Notes: generated by a model from the sequence alone, not told the origin. A stretch of DNA of 64,000 nucleotides from Acidovorax sp. HDW3 (GCF_011303755.1 NZ_CP049885.1:2090001-2154000), one strand, 5' to 3'; positions 8,493 to 17,134 are shown, numbered from the stretch's first letter. Translations and numbers: made by a program.

Positions 8493-9539
8493 ATGACCCG
8501 CGCCGACTCCACCTACGAAATTACCGTGCAGCCCAGTGGCCGCCAGTTCACCGTCCAGGGCGAAGACAGCATCCTGGCCGCCGCCATCACCCAAGGCATT
8601 GGCCTGCCCTACGGCTGCAAGGATGGCGCTTGCGGCTCGTGCAAATGCAAAAAAATCAGCGGCGCCGTCCAGCACGGGCCGCACCAGGAAAAAGCCCTGT
8701 CCGCGCAGGAGGAGGCCGAAGGCTACATCCTCACCTGCTGCGCCCAGGCACAGTCGGACGTGGTGCTCGAAGCGCGCCAGGTGACAGATGAGCGCGCCTT
8801 CCCGGTCAAGAAGCTGCCGGTGCGTGTGGCCGCGCTGACCAAAAAATCGCCCGACGTGGTGCAGCTGCGCCTGCAGCTGCCGGCCACCGAGCCCTTCAAG
8901 TACCACGCCGGCCAGTACATCGAATTCGTGCTCAAGGACGGCGTGCGCCGCGCCTATTCCATGGCCACGGCGCCGCACCAGCAGGCCAGCACCCCGGGGC
9001 TGGAGCTGCACATCCGCCACATGCCCGGCGGGCGCTTTACGGACCATGTGTTTGGCGCCATGCAGGAGAAAGAAATTTTGCGCATCGAAGGCCCGTTTGG
9101 CAGCTTTTACCTGCGCGAGGATTCGGCCAAACCCATCATCTTGCTGGCCTCAGGCACCGGCTTTGCTCCGGTCAAGGCGCTACTGGAACACCTCTTGCAC
9201 CAGGGCAGCACGCGCCCGCTGGCGCTGTACTGGGGCGGGCGCCGCCCGCAAGACCTGTACATGGACGACTGGGTGCGCGCGCAGCAGGCGCAGATGCCGC
9301 AGCTGCACTACGTGCCGGTCGTCTCCAACGCCCTGCCCGAGGACGGCTGGCAAGGGCGCAGCGGCTTTGTGCACCAGGCGGTGCTCGACGATTTTGCCGA
9401 CCTCTCGGGCTTTCAGGTCTACGCCTGCGGCGCGCCGGTGGTGGTCGATGCCGCCCGCCGCAGCTACACCGAAGAACGCGGCCTGCCCGAGGACGAGTTC
9501 TACGCCGACGCCTTCACCTCCGAAGCCGACAAGCACTAA
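8493..9539 (+). CDS. 2Fe-2S ferredoxin / NAD(P)H oxidoreductase (AscD-like)
   Basis: A 348-residue electron-transfer flavoprotein. Residues 8-95 form a plant-type 2Fe-2S ferredoxin domain with Cys42, Cys47, Cys50 and Cys82 (GCKDGACGSCKC, then ILTCC). Next is an FAD-binding domain with RAYSMATAP, then an NAD(P)-binding domain with ASGTGFAPVKALLEH and a C-terminal YACGAP. The order ferredoxin-FAD-NAD matches CDP-6-deoxy-delta-3,4-glucoseen reductase-like proteins and some ring-oxygenase reductases. No oxygenase partner is adjacent, so the acceptor is unknown. A Bug-type binding protein gene follows 17 bp downstream. Confidence 0.88.
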   Translation: MTRADSTYEITVQPSGRQFTVQGEDSILAAAITQGIGLPYGCKDGACGSCKCKKISGAVQHGPHQEKALSAQEEAEGYILTCCAQAQSDVVLEARQVTDERAFPVKKLPVRVAALTKKSPDVVQLRLQLPATEPFKYHAGQYIEFVLKDGVRRAYSMATAPHQQASTPGLELHIRHMPGGRFTDHVFGAMQEKEILRIEGPFGSFYLREDSAKPIILLASGTGFAPVKALLEHLLHQGSTRPLALYWGGRRPQDLYMDDWVRAQQAQMPQLHYVPVVSNALPEDGWQGRSGFVHQAVLDDFADLSGFQVYACGAPVVVDAARRSYTEERGLPEDEFYADAFTSEADKH

Positions 9540-9556
9540 ATCCACCAGCGCCCACC

Positions 9557-10522
9557 ATGCAGCGCCGCACCCTGCTCCACTACGGCCTGGCAGGCATTGC
9601 CCCCCTGGGCAGCGCTGCCCAGGCGGGGGCGCTGCCGCTGCGCCTGATCGTGCCCTACGCCGTGGGCGGCCCGGTCGATCAGACGGCGCGCATCCTGGCC
9701 GCGCAGGTGCAGCCCTGGCTCGGGCCGGTGCAGGTTGAGAACCGCGCCGGCGCCGGCGGCAACTGGGGGGCCAACGCGGTCGCCAAGGCCGTGCCCGACG
9801 GCCTGACGCTGGGCATCGCCGCCACCGCCACACACGCCATCAACCCCTGGCTGTACCGGCACATGCCCTACGACGCGGCGCAGGACTTTGCCGCCATCAC
9901 GCAAATACTGCGCGTGCCCAACGTGCTGGTCATGCACGCAGCCCGCGCCCGGCAACTGCGCATCGAGCACCTGGACGATTTTTTGGCCTACGCCCGCAGC
10001 CACCCCGACAAGCTGCGCTACGGCAGCGGCGGCAACGGCAGCGCGGGCCACCTGGCGGGGGTGGTTTTTCAGCAGCAGGCGGGGCTGTCGGCCCTGCATG
10101 TGCCGTACCGGGGCGCACTGCCGGCGCAGCTGGCGCTGCTGGCCGACGAGGTCGATTTCAACATCGACAACCTCGCCGCCGCCGCATCCAACATCCGCGC
10201 GGGCCAATTGCGCGCCCTGGCCGTGACCAGCACACAGGCCAGCCCCCATCTGCCGGGCGTGCCGCCGCTGGCACAGCGCTTCAAGGGTTTCACCATGGAT
10301 TCCTGGTGGGGCCTGGTCGCCCCCGCAGGCACACCTCCCGCACGCATCGCGCAGCTGCACCGCGCCTTTGTCCAGGCACTGCAAACACCGGCCACCCGGG
10401 CCCAGTTTGCCGCCCTGTGGGCCGAGCCGCAGCCGAGCACGCCGGCCCAGTTTGAAGCCTTCATGGCGCAGGAGCGCGCCCGCTACCAGCCGGTGGTGCA
10501 GGCATCGGGCATTCAGCTGTAA
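9557..10522 (+). CDS. Bug-family tripartite tricarboxylate transporter substrate-binding protein
   Basis: A 321-residue periplasmic binding protein of the Bug/TctC family. A signal peptide ends near GSAAQA, then LRLIVPYAVGGPVDQTARILA and VENRAGAGGNWGANAVAKAVPDG, the typical ligand-loop regions. These proteins capture carboxylates or similar small molecules. No tctA/tctB membrane genes are adjacent, which is normal in this group, where most bug genes are orphans. The gene ends against a repeat copy shared with the converging deacetylase gene. Confidence 0.88.
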   Translation: MQRRTLLHYGLAGIAPLGSAAQAGALPLRLIVPYAVGGPVDQTARILAAQVQPWLGPVQVENRAGAGGNWGANAVAKAVPDGLTLGIAATATHAINPWLYRHMPYDAAQDFAAITQILRVPNVLVMHAARARQLRIEHLDDFLAYARSHPDKLRYGSGGNGSAGHLAGVVFQQQAGLSALHVPYRGALPAQLALLADEVDFNIDNLAAAASNIRAGQLRALAVTSTQASPHLPGVPPLAQRFKGFTMDSWWGLVAPAGTPPARIAQLHRAFVQALQTPATRAQFAALWAEPQPSTPAQFEAFMAQERARYQPVVQASGIQL

Positions 10523-10526
10523 ATAT

Positions 10527-10585
10527 GGCAAAAAATGCCGCTTACGCTTGTGCAGCAAGCGCGAGCAGCTATTATTTTAATAGCA
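10527..10585. repeat. Dispersed palindromic repeat, copy 2
   Basis: The right arm CAAGCGCGAGCAGCTATTAT runs on as TTTAATAGC and is one of the best-preserved arms. The left arm (GCAAAAAATGCCGCTTACGC) is eroded. The copy lies between two converging genes and its right arm supplies the stop codon and last codons of the minus-strand deacetylase gene. Confidence 0.8.
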
Positions 10586-11432
10586 AATCAAGCGGCTGCA
10601 AGCGCACTTTGGCAGCGGCGAGCAGGGCAGAAAAATCGCTGCCCGCCAGCACCTGCAGCTCGGCCTGGCGCGCGCCGGCGAGCGCATCGGGCACCTGGCT
10701 CTCTTGGCTGGGGTGGCACATCAGCACATCGCCCGGCTGCGCTGCCTGCAGCCAGCGCTGCAGGCGCTGGCGGTAGCCGTCGGCGCCGCCGGTGAAGTCG
10801 TACACCCCCAGCAGGCAACGGTTTTGCGCCAGCCCCTGGCGCCGCGCCAGCGCGGCCAGGCGGCGCCCGCCCAGGCCGGCGATGACGGCGCTTTTGAAGG
10901 CGGTGCGCGCGTCGCCGTGGGCAGCGTAGGGCGCGCTGCGCGTGCTGCGCAGCCACAGCCCGCCTTGCGGGCAGCGGCGCGCGATCTCCGCCAGCAGCAG
11001 CGTGCGCACCAGCGGCAGCTGGTGCACGTGCTGGTGGCCATCGACATAGGCCGGTGCCCGCCCCAGGGCCTGCTCGAAGGCGTCGAACTGGGCCGCGATC
11101 TCGCGCGATAGCGCCACGCGGTCGATCTGCCCCAGGTAGGCCCGGGCAAGCAGACGTGGCAGCGGCGAGCGCAGCTGCGAATCGAGCGTGCATTCGGTCA
11201 AATCCAGGTGCAGGCCGACCTCCAGCCGCGTGGCATCCAAGGCGCGCAGCTGCGCCGCGCCCTCGGCCCAGGCCGGGCCGCCCACCATGGCCGAGGTGGC
11301 CTGCACCCGGCCCAAGGCCGCCAGCTGCAGCACCGCAGCGTTGACCCCGGCGTGCAGGCCAAAGTCGTCCACACACAGGCTGATGGCGCGCCAGCTGCTA
11401 TCCTCGCCCGCCTCATGCACCGTCGTCGTCAT
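10572..11432 (-). CDS. ChbG/YdjC-family deacetylase, candidate NaxD/LgmC-type lipid-linked amino-sugar deacetylase
   Basis: A 286-residue carbohydrate deacetylase. Metal ligands are visible: Asp22-Asp23 in LCVDDFG, His75 in GLHLDLTE, and the DGHQHVH box at 131-137. YdjC proteins remove acetyl groups from N-acetylated sugars. In Francisella (NaxD) and Bordetella (LgmC) a relative deacetylates an undecaprenyl-phosphate-linked amino sugar destined for lipid A. That role is inferred here from the neighbouring GtrA, ArnT-like and ArnC-like genes; a diacetylchitooligosaccharide or hopanoid role is the alternative. Its last four codons and stop lie in the repeat, and its start overlaps the divergent gtrA-like gene by 18 bp. 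Confidence 0.8.
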   Translation of the reverse strand: MTTTVHEAGEDSSWRAISLCVDDFGLHAGVNAAVLQLAALGRVQATSAMVGGPAWAEGAAQLRALDATRLEVGLHLDLTECTLDSQLRSPLPRLLARAYLGQIDRVALSREIAAQFDAFEQALGRAPAYVDGHQHVHQLPLVRTLLLAEIARRCPQGGLWLRSTRSAPYAAHGDARTAFKSAVIAGLGGRRLAALARRQGLAQNRCLLGVYDFTGGADGYRQRLQRWLQAAQPGDVLMCHPSQESQVPDALAGARQAELQVLAGSDFSALLAAAKVRLQPLDLLLK

Positions 11433-11840
11433 TCACATCCTCCTTTTGCGCCCCGGCACCAGCACGGGCGCGTGGCCTGGTTCATCGTTGTGGGCTGCGC
11501 CGCCGCTGCCGTGCACTGGAGCGTGGCCACAGCCAGCGTCGCCCTGGCGGGCCTGGCACCGCTGCAGGCCAACGTAATCGGTTGGCTGGTGGCTTTTGTG
11601 GTGTCGTTCAGCGGCCACCATTTTTTGAGCTTTCGCGGCCACGGCAATGCCCTGGGGCGCGCGGCGCTGCGCTTTTTTGCCATCTCGGCAGGCGGCTTTG
11701 CCGTCAACGAGGCCCTGTACGCCCTGCTGCTGCACTGGACGCGCGCGCGCTACGACCTGCTGCTGGCGCTGGTGCTGGTGGCGGTGGCCGGCGCCACCTA
11801 CCTGCTCAGCCGCCATTGGGCGTTTTTGCGCAATCCCTAG
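11415..11840 (+). CDS. GtrA-family membrane protein (putative lipid-linked sugar flippase)
   Basis: A protein of about 141 residues with four hydrophobic segments: FIVVGCAAAAVHWSVATASVA, a second around VIGWLVAFVVSFSGHHFLSF, a third around FFAISAGGFAVNEALYALLL, and a last around LLALVLVAVAGATYLLSRHW. SFSGHHFLSFRG and YLLSRHWAF are typical of GtrA proteins, which are thought to flip undecaprenyl-phosphate-linked sugars across the inner membrane. The start is uncertain: ATG at 11415 overlaps the divergent deacetylase gene, and GTG at 11472 (VAWFIVVG) would also give a complete protein. It overlaps the converging ArnT-like gene by 35 bp. Confidence 0.8.
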   Translation: MHRRRHSHPPFAPRHQHGRVAWFIVVGCAAAAVHWSVATASVALAGLAPLQANVIGWLVAFVVSFSGHHFLSFRGHGNALGRAALRFFAISAGGFAVNEALYALLLHWTRARYDLLLALVLVAVAGATYLLSRHWAFLRNP

Positions 11841-13356
11841 CCGCATCCACGCGCACCAGGGTGGTGCCGTGGCTCGTCAGCACCGGCATGGCCTGCGCCA
11901 GCACCGGGTAGCGCGCCAGCTCGGCCGGTTCGGCCAGCACCCAGCTGCGCGGCGCGGCGCACAGCGCAGCCTCAAAATCCTCGGGCCGCAGCAACAGGCG
12001 CTGACCGGCGCCGGGGTTGAAGTCGGCCGCGTCATCGAGCTCTTTGCGCCAGTTGTCGCGCGCCTTGGCCTCGGGATTGCGCCAGTGGCTCACCACATGG
12101 ACGGGCTGGCGCAGCTGGGCATAAAACGGCAGGTCGTACAGGTACTCGTCGAGCATGTACACGGGCTCATTGTCCTGGTGCTCGGCGCGCAGCACCAGCG
12201 CCAGCGGGCGGCTCGAATAATCGGTGTGCAGCGTCAGCCAGAGCACGGCGGCCAGGCCCAGCGCAGCGCTCAGGGCGGCACAGGCACGCCAGGCGTTGCG
12301 GCGCGCGCGCGTACCCGCCAGCAGCGCACTGGCGTCTGCCATGAGCCAGGCCAGCGGTGGCACGGCAGGCAGCACGTAGCCCACGAGTTTGGATTTGGGA
12401 ATGGAGAAAAACAGCAGCACGCTGGCCACAGCGACCAGCATGGCCAGGCGCACCGCCGCCTCGGGGCTGCCCTCGGTCTGCACCCAGTAGCGGCGCGTGA
12501 GCAGGCGCGCGCTCCACAGCAGGCAGGGCAGGCTCAGCAAGGCCAGCACGGCGGGGTAGAACCACAGCGGCATGGCGTTGTTGAAGCCACCGACGGAAAA
12601 GCGCTGGAAATGCTGCACCACAAAGAAGTAGTGCAAGAAACCATCGAAGCGCTGCTGCATGGCGATGTACCAGGGCCCGGCAATGAGCAAAAACAGCAGC
12701 GCCCCCGGCAGCGAGAACAAGGCCAGCAGCGTGCGCCAGCGCCCACGCAGCAGCAGCCACAGGCCGATACACAGCGCCGGGATGACAAAGCCGATCAGCC
12801 CCTTGGCCAGCACGCCAAGCCCGGCCAGGGCGTAGCCCAGCCAGAGCCAGCGGCGATAGGCCAGGCCCTGCTCAAAGCACAGCGCAGCGTGCGCCAGCGC
12901 CAGCCAGGTGGCGGTGATGCAGCCGGCCACCAGCATGTCCAGGTTGGCAAACTGCCCACCCACCAGCCACAGCGGCTGCACCAGCAGCACCCACAGCGCG
13001 CGCCGCGCCGCAGCCGACCCGCCCCAGCGGCGTGCAAACAGGTACAGCGCCCAGGCGCCCAGCGTGGCGCCACACAGGGCACCAGCACGCCCGGCGACCT
13101 CGACCAGGCCAAAGAGCCACAGCGCGGCCCCCGAGAGCCAATAGAAAAGCGGCGGCTTGTGAAAGAACGGCAAGCCGTTGAGCGTGGGCGTGAGCCAATC
13201 GCCCGAGCGCAGCATCTCCCAGGCGACGCCGGCGTAGCGGCCTTCGTCGGGCACCATGAGCGGGCGCAGCCAGGCGCTGGCGAGCAGCCAGGCGGCGATC
13301 AGCACCAGGGCGGTGAGCGCGTCGCGCGCTGGCGATGGAGGCGGCGCGGCGCTCAT
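11806..13356 (-). CDS. ArnT-like GT83 glycosyltransferase (lipid A or glycan amino-sugar transferase)
   Basis: A 516-residue polytopic membrane protein of the ArnT/PMT type. The N-terminal periplasmic-loop motif PLMVPDEGRYAGVAWEML matches the conserved DEGRYA box of ArnT. Next come FFHKPPLFYWLSG, many membrane segments through about residue 380, and a soluble C-terminal periplasmic domain. ArnT enzymes transfer an amino sugar from undecaprenyl phosphate to lipid A phosphates. It overlaps the upstream ArnC-like gene by 4 bp (ATGA), so the two are translationally coupled. The donor sugar cannot be read from sequence; given the neighbouring deacetylase, glucosamine or galactosamine is more likely than aminoarabinose, since no other arn genes are present. 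Confidence 0.85.
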   Translation of the reverse strand: MSAAPPPSPARDALTALVLIAAWLLASAWLRPLMVPDEGRYAGVAWEMLRSGDWLTPTLNGLPFFHKPPLFYWLSGAALWLFGLVEVAGRAGALCGATLGAWALYLFARRWGGSAAARRALWVLLVQPLWLVGGQFANLDMLVAGCITATWLALAHAALCFEQGLAYRRWLWLGYALAGLGVLAKGLIGFVIPALCIGLWLLLRGRWRTLLALFSLPGALLFLLIAGPWYIAMQQRFDGFLHYFFVVQHFQRFSVGGFNNAMPLWFYPAVLALLSLPCLLWSARLLTRRYWVQTEGSPEAAVRLAMLVAVASVLLFFSIPKSKLVGYVLPAVPPLAWLMADASALLAGTRARRNAWRACAALSAALGLAAVLWLTLHTDYSSRPLALVLRAEHQDNEPVYMLDEYLYDLPFYAQLRQPVHVVSHWRNPEAKARDNWRKELDDAADFNPGAGQRLLLRPEDFEAALCAAPRSWVLAEPAELARYPVLAQAMPVLTSHGTTLVRVDAARDCAKTPNGG

Positions 13357-14333
13357 GTCCGATCCTGCAGACCCTGGCCCAGCTCGCGCTTGACGAGGTA
13401 CAGCGGGCGGCACTTGACCTCCTCGTAGATGCGCCCGACATACTCGGCCACCACCCCCAGCGACACCAGCTGGATGCCGACAAACAACATCAGGCTGACG
13501 ACGATGGTGGTCCAGCCACTGACATCGTGGCCGTGCAGCCAGTAGGCCAGCGTCAGGTAGGCGCCGTAGCCAAACGACGCCAGCGCCAACACAAAGCCCA
13601 GGCCGATCACGGCGCGCAGCGGCCACAGCGAGAAGGCCGTCAGGCCATCGATGCCAAAACGGATCAGGCGCCGCTTGCTGAAATGGGTATGGCCGTGCGC
13701 GCGCTCCTGCGGCAGATAGGGCACGGCCACCGATTCAAAACCGACCCAGGCGTACAGCCCCTTCATGAAGCGGTTGCGCTCGGGCAATGCCAGCAGGGCC
13801 CGCACCACCTGGCGATCCATGAGGCGAAAGTCGCCCGCACCCGGCGGCATCCGAAAACGCTCGCTGCCATTGATGAGGCCATAAAACCAGTTGGTGCCCA
13901 CGCGCTTGAAGGCGCTCTCGGCCTCGCGGTGCTCGCGCACGGCGTACACCACGTCGGCACCGGCGCTCCAGTGGCGCACGAAGGTGTCGAGCAGGGCCGG
14001 CGGGTGCTGCATGTCCGAGTCCATCAGCACCACCACCTGGCCGTGCGCTGCCTGCAGGCCGGCGGTGAGTGCCGCCTCCTTGCCAAAGTTGCGTGACAGC
14101 AGCACGCCACGCACGCCCGACTCCTGCGTCCAGACGGGCATCCGCCCCGCCGTGGCGTCGCTGCTGCCGTCATCGACGAGCACGATCTCCCAGCGCGGCG
14201 CCAGGCGTGCGAGCTGCGCGCGCAGCAGCGGCAGCAGCTCTTCGAGGTTCTCGGCCTCGTTGTAGCAGGGCACGACGCAAGAGATCGACTCCAGGGTGCG
14301 CAAAGCGCCAGGCGCCAAGGTGGTGGAATTCAC
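13353..14333 (-). CDS. ArnC-like GT2 undecaprenyl-phosphate glycosyltransferase
   Basis: A protein of about 326 residues with an N-terminal GT2 domain. It shows CVVPCYNEAENLEELL, the nucleotide-sugar site VLVDDGSSDAT, MDSDMQHPPALLD and a lysine-containing SRNFGKEAALTAGL. Two C-terminal membrane segments follow (VIGLGFVLALASFGYGAYL and IVVSLMLFVGIQLVSLGVVAEY). This matches ArnC, GtrB and FlmF2-type enzymes that load a sugar onto undecaprenyl phosphate. GTG at 14333 has GGGAG eight bases upstream and is taken as the start. It is the first gene of a two-gene operon with the ArnT-like gene. A terminator isolates it from folK upstream. Confidence 0.87.
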   Translation of the reverse strand: MNSTTLAPGALRTLESISCVVPCYNEAENLEELLPLLRAQLARLAPRWEIVLVDDGSSDATAGRMPVWTQESGVRGVLLSRNFGKEAALTAGLQAAHGQVVVLMDSDMQHPPALLDTFVRHWSAGADVVYAVREHREAESAFKRVGTNWFYGLINGSERFRMPPGAGDFRLMDRQVVRALLALPERNRFMKGLYAWVGFESVAVPYLPQERAHGHTHFSKRRLIRFGIDGLTAFSLWPLRAVIGLGFVLALASFGYGAYLTLAYWLHGHDVSGWTTIVVSLMLFVGIQLVSLGVVAEYVGRIYEEVKCRPLYLVKRELGQGLQDRT

Positions 14334-14365
14334 AAACAATACTCCCAGCCCCACGCGGGGCTGTG

Positions 14366-14391
14366 CGAACAAAATCGGGGCAGGCCCCGAT
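14366..14391 (-). terminator. Intrinsic terminator downstream of folK
   Basis: ATCGGGGC and GCCCCGAT form a perfect stem with a two-base loop on the minus strand, followed by TTTTGTT. It lies directly after the folK stop and ends the hda-HAD-pcnB-folK operon before the GT2 gene. Confidence 0.75.
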
Positions 14392-14392
14392 G

Positions 14393-14869
14393 CTAAGCCA
14401 AGCCGTCCCAGGCCCCCAGGCATTCGATGCGCTGCGCGGCCACCGCCTGCAGCTGCGCCGCGCTGGCCCAGCACGGTCGCAGCTCGGCCAGCGGCAGCAG
14501 CACGAAGGCACGCTCATACAGCCGGGGGTGCGGCACGGTGAGCTGCGGCAGGTCGATGCGCTCCTCGCCCCACAGCAACACATCCAGGTCGAGCGTGCGC
14601 GGGGCGTTGCGGTAGGGGCGCTCGCGTCCGGCGGCCTGCTCGATCGCCTGCAACGCCTGCAACAGCGCCAGCGGCGCCAGCGTGGTTTGCAGCTGGGCGA
14701 CGGCGTTGTAATAGTCGGGCCCGCCAGCATCGACCGGGGCACTGCGGTACAGGCGCGAACAGCGCTGCAGCTGCGTTCCAGGCAACATCCCCAGGGCCTG
14801 CACGGCAGCCGCCAGGGCCGCAGGCGCATCGCCCAGATTCGCGCCCAGGCCGATCCAGGCGGTGTGCAC
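14393..14869 (-). CDS. folK: 2-amino-4-hydroxy-6-hydroxymethyldihydropteridine diphosphokinase
   Basis: About 158 residues of the folate-pathway pyrophosphokinase, which transfers diphosphate from ATP to the hydroxymethylpterin. Typical motifs are AWIGLGANLGD at the N-terminus, the SRLYRSAPVDAGGPDYYNAV pterin-site region, and the signature RTLDLDVLLWGEE followed by LTVPHPRLYERAFVLLPL. The start is ambiguous between GTG at 14869 (VHTAWIG) and GTG at 14884, one base after the pcnB stop. It is the last gene of the operon, as in many betaproteobacteria. Confidence 0.9.
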   Translation of the reverse strand: MHTAWIGLGANLGDAPAALAAAVQALGMLPGTQLQRCSRLYRSAPVDAGGPDYYNAVAQLQTTLAPLALLQALQAIEQAAGRERPYRNAPRTLDLDVLLWGEERIDLPQLTVPHPRLYERAFVLLPLAELRPCWASAAQLQAVAAQRIECLGAWDGLA

Positions 14870-14885
14870 GGTGCTGGCGCCCACC

Positions 14886-16430
14886 TCAGTCGCCCTGAGG
14901 CGCGGCGCCCGCACCAGCAGGCTTGCGCCGACGGCGGCGGCGCTTTTTGGGGGCCGCAGCATCGGCGTCTTCCTCGGGCTCGTCTGCAGGCGTGGGGGCT
15001 GCTGCCTTGGGCGGGCGCGGCGCCGGAGCCGCCTTGCGCGGCTGCGCGCGCTGCGCCTGGCGCAGCTCCTCGCGCACCTGCGCCAGCATGTCCTCGCGCC
15101 GGCCGTCATCGGTCAGGGAGAACTCCTGCCACCACTCGACCAGCTCCTCGCTCACTTCGCCCACATCGGCGCGCAGGCGGAGAAAGTCAAAACCCGCACG
15201 GAAACGAATATGCGCCACCATACCCAAGGGCTGGCTGCCCGAGCGCTTGTCAAAACGCGGCTGCATGACCCAGATTTCGCGCATGTCGGCGGCGAGTTTG
15301 CCGCGCCCGGAGATGTCGCCAATGCGCTGGTCGAAGACTTCGTCGATGGCCTCTTGCAGCGCCGGGAAGGAATGCTCGCCCCGGGCCAGGCGCTGCTGCC
15401 AGCCGGCCTGCACGTCCTGCCAGAGCACGCAGGCGAGCAAGAAGCTCGGCGCCACGGCCTTGCCCTCGCCCACGCGGCGGTCGGTGTCTTGCAGCACGGC
15501 GCGCACCAGCGGCTGATCGGCCCGCTGCACGACCACGTCAAGAAGCGGATAAATGCCTTTTTCAAGCCCGAGTTTTTTCAGCTGCGCCACCGAGGCCAGG
15601 GCATGACCGGTTTGCAGCAGCTTGAGCATTTCGTCGAACAGGCGGCTTTGCGGCACTTCCTGCAGGAGGTGCTCGCTGGCCACCAGGGGCTTGGCGGTTT
15701 TCGGCTCCAGCCCAAAGCCCAGGTGCGAGAGCTTGGCCGCAAAGCGCACGGCACGGATGATGCGCACCGGGTCTTCGCGGTAGCGCGTGGCGGCGTCGCC
15801 GATCATGCGCAGCACGCGTTTTTTGGCGTCCTCTATGCCCTTGTGGTAATCGACCACGACCTGGGTGTGCGGGTCGTAGTACATGGCGTTGACGGTGAAG
15901 TCGCGCCGCGCCGCATCCTGGTCCTGCGGGCCCCAGACGTTGTCGCGCAGCACGCGGCCGCTGGCATCGACGGCGTGGCGCACGCCGGCCAGTTCGGCCT
16001 TGGCGGTGCGCTCGTTGCCGCTGACCTGCTCGGCAGCGCTGTTGTCGAGGTAGGCGCGGAAGGTCGAGACTTCGATCACCTCGTGCTCGCGCCCCCGGCC
16101 ATGCACCACGTGCACGATGCGAAAACGCTTGCCGATGATGAAGGCGCGCCGAAACAAGCCCTTGACCTGCTCGGGCGTGGCGTTGGTGGCCACGTCGAAA
16201 TCTTTGGGGCGCAGGCCCAGCAGCAGGTCGCGCACGGCGCCGCCGACGATGTAGGCGGCAAAGCCTGCCTCCTGCAGCGTGCGCACCACATCCAGGGCGC
16301 GGCGATCGACCAGCTCGGGGTTGATGCCGTGCACGCTGGCGGGCACCTCCACGCGCTTGCCAAAACGCGGCTTGCGCGCGCCCGTGCCTTCGGCCTTGCC
16401 GAGCAGTTTGTCGATAATTTTTTTGATCAT
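14886..16430 (-). CDS. pcnB: Poly(A) polymerase I
   Basis: A 514-residue class II nucleotidyltransferase that adds 3' poly(A) tails to RNA and promotes decay. The catalytic region YIVGGAVRDLLLG followed by RPKDFDVATNATP contains Asp77 and Asp79. The neck region RIIRAVRFAAKLSHLGF follows, and the C-terminus is long and basic with poly-Arg/Lys runs (KKRRRRRRKPAG), normal for PcnB and absent from CCA-adding enzymes. It overlaps the upstream HAD gene by 4 bp (ATGA), so translation is probably coupled. Confidence 0.93.
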   Translation of the reverse strand: MIKKIIDKLLGKAEGTGARKPRFGKRVEVPASVHGINPELVDRRALDVVRTLQEAGFAAYIVGGAVRDLLLGLRPKDFDVATNATPEQVKGLFRRAFIIGKRFRIVHVVHGRGREHEVIEVSTFRAYLDNSAAEQVSGNERTAKAELAGVRHAVDASGRVLRDNVWGPQDQDAARRDFTVNAMYYDPHTQVVVDYHKGIEDAKKRVLRMIGDAATRYREDPVRIIRAVRFAAKLSHLGFGLEPKTAKPLVASEHLLQEVPQSRLFDEMLKLLQTGHALASVAQLKKLGLEKGIYPLLDVVVQRADQPLVRAVLQDTDRRVGEGKAVAPSFLLACVLWQDVQAGWQQRLARGEHSFPALQEAIDEVFDQRIGDISGRGKLAADMREIWVMQPRFDKRSGSQPLGMVAHIRFRAGFDFLRLRADVGEVSEELVEWWQEFSLTDDGRREDMLAQVREELRQAQRAQPRKAAPAPRPPKAAAPTPADEPEEDADAAAPKKRRRRRRKPAGAGAAPQGD

Positions 16431-17134
16431 GGGTGGGGGGAAAACAAATCCAGAATCTCCCAGCCGCGCGCCTGCGCCAAAGTGCGCAGGCGGGCATCGG
16501 GGTTGGTGGCGACGGGGCGGTTGACCTTCTCCAGCAGCGGTACGTCGTTCATCGAGTCGCTATAAAAAGTGCTGTGCACCGTCTCCCAGGCAAGGCCGCG
16601 TGCGGCCAGCCAGGCGTCCATGCGGCGCACCTTGCCCTCGCGCATGGTGGCTTCGCCCAGGATGTCGCCGGTGAACCAGCCGCTGGCATCGCGCACCAGC
16701 TGCAGCGCCAGCAACTCCTCCACGCCCAGGGCCTGGGCAATCGGCGTGGTCACGAATTCGTTGGTGGCGGTGATGATGACGACGGTGTCGCCCGCTGCGC
16801 GGTGCTCGGCCAGCAGGGCGCGGGCCTCGGAGCGGATGGCGGGTGCGATCACCTCGCGCATGAAACGCTGGTGCGCCTGCGCCGCTGCCTCGGGGCCGCG
16901 CTCGCGCACGGCCTCGGTGGCAAAGCGCACGTAGTCGGGCACGTTGAGCCGGCCGGCCTGGTAATCCGCATAGAACTGGGCGTTGCGCCGGCCAAACTCG
17001 GCGGCGTCACGCCAGCCCAGGCGGATGGTGAATTCGCCCCATTCATAGTCCGAATCGAGCGGCAGCAAGGTGTGGTCGAGGTCGAAAAGAGCCAGGCGCG
17101 GGCGGCCGCTCGGGGTTGCGACAGGCGCGGTCAT
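16427..17134 (-). CDS. HAD-superfamily IB hydrolase (SerB-like phosphatase)
   Basis: A 235-residue HAD-IB phosphatase. The nucleophile motif LFDLDHTLLP contains Asp18 and the acid/base Asp20. Motif II is in IITATNEFV, and motif III/IV is FYSDSMNDVPLL. The cap is short and helical, as in SerB and related phosphomonoesterases. Genes of this type sit between hda and pcnB in many betaproteobacteria. The true substrate is not known; phosphoserine or another small phosphoester is possible. It overlaps hda and pcnB by 4 bp each. Confidence 0.88.
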   Translation of the reverse strand: MTAPVATPSGRPRLALFDLDHTLLPLDSDYEWGEFTIRLGWRDAAEFGRRNAQFYADYQAGRLNVPDYVRFATEAVRERGPEAAAQAHQRFMREVIAPAIRSEARALLAEHRAAGDTVVIITATNEFVTTPIAQALGVEELLALQLVRDASGWFTGDILGEATMREGKVRRMDAWLAARGLAWETVHSTFYSDSMNDVPLLEKVNRPVATNPDARLRTLAQARGWEILDLFSPHP

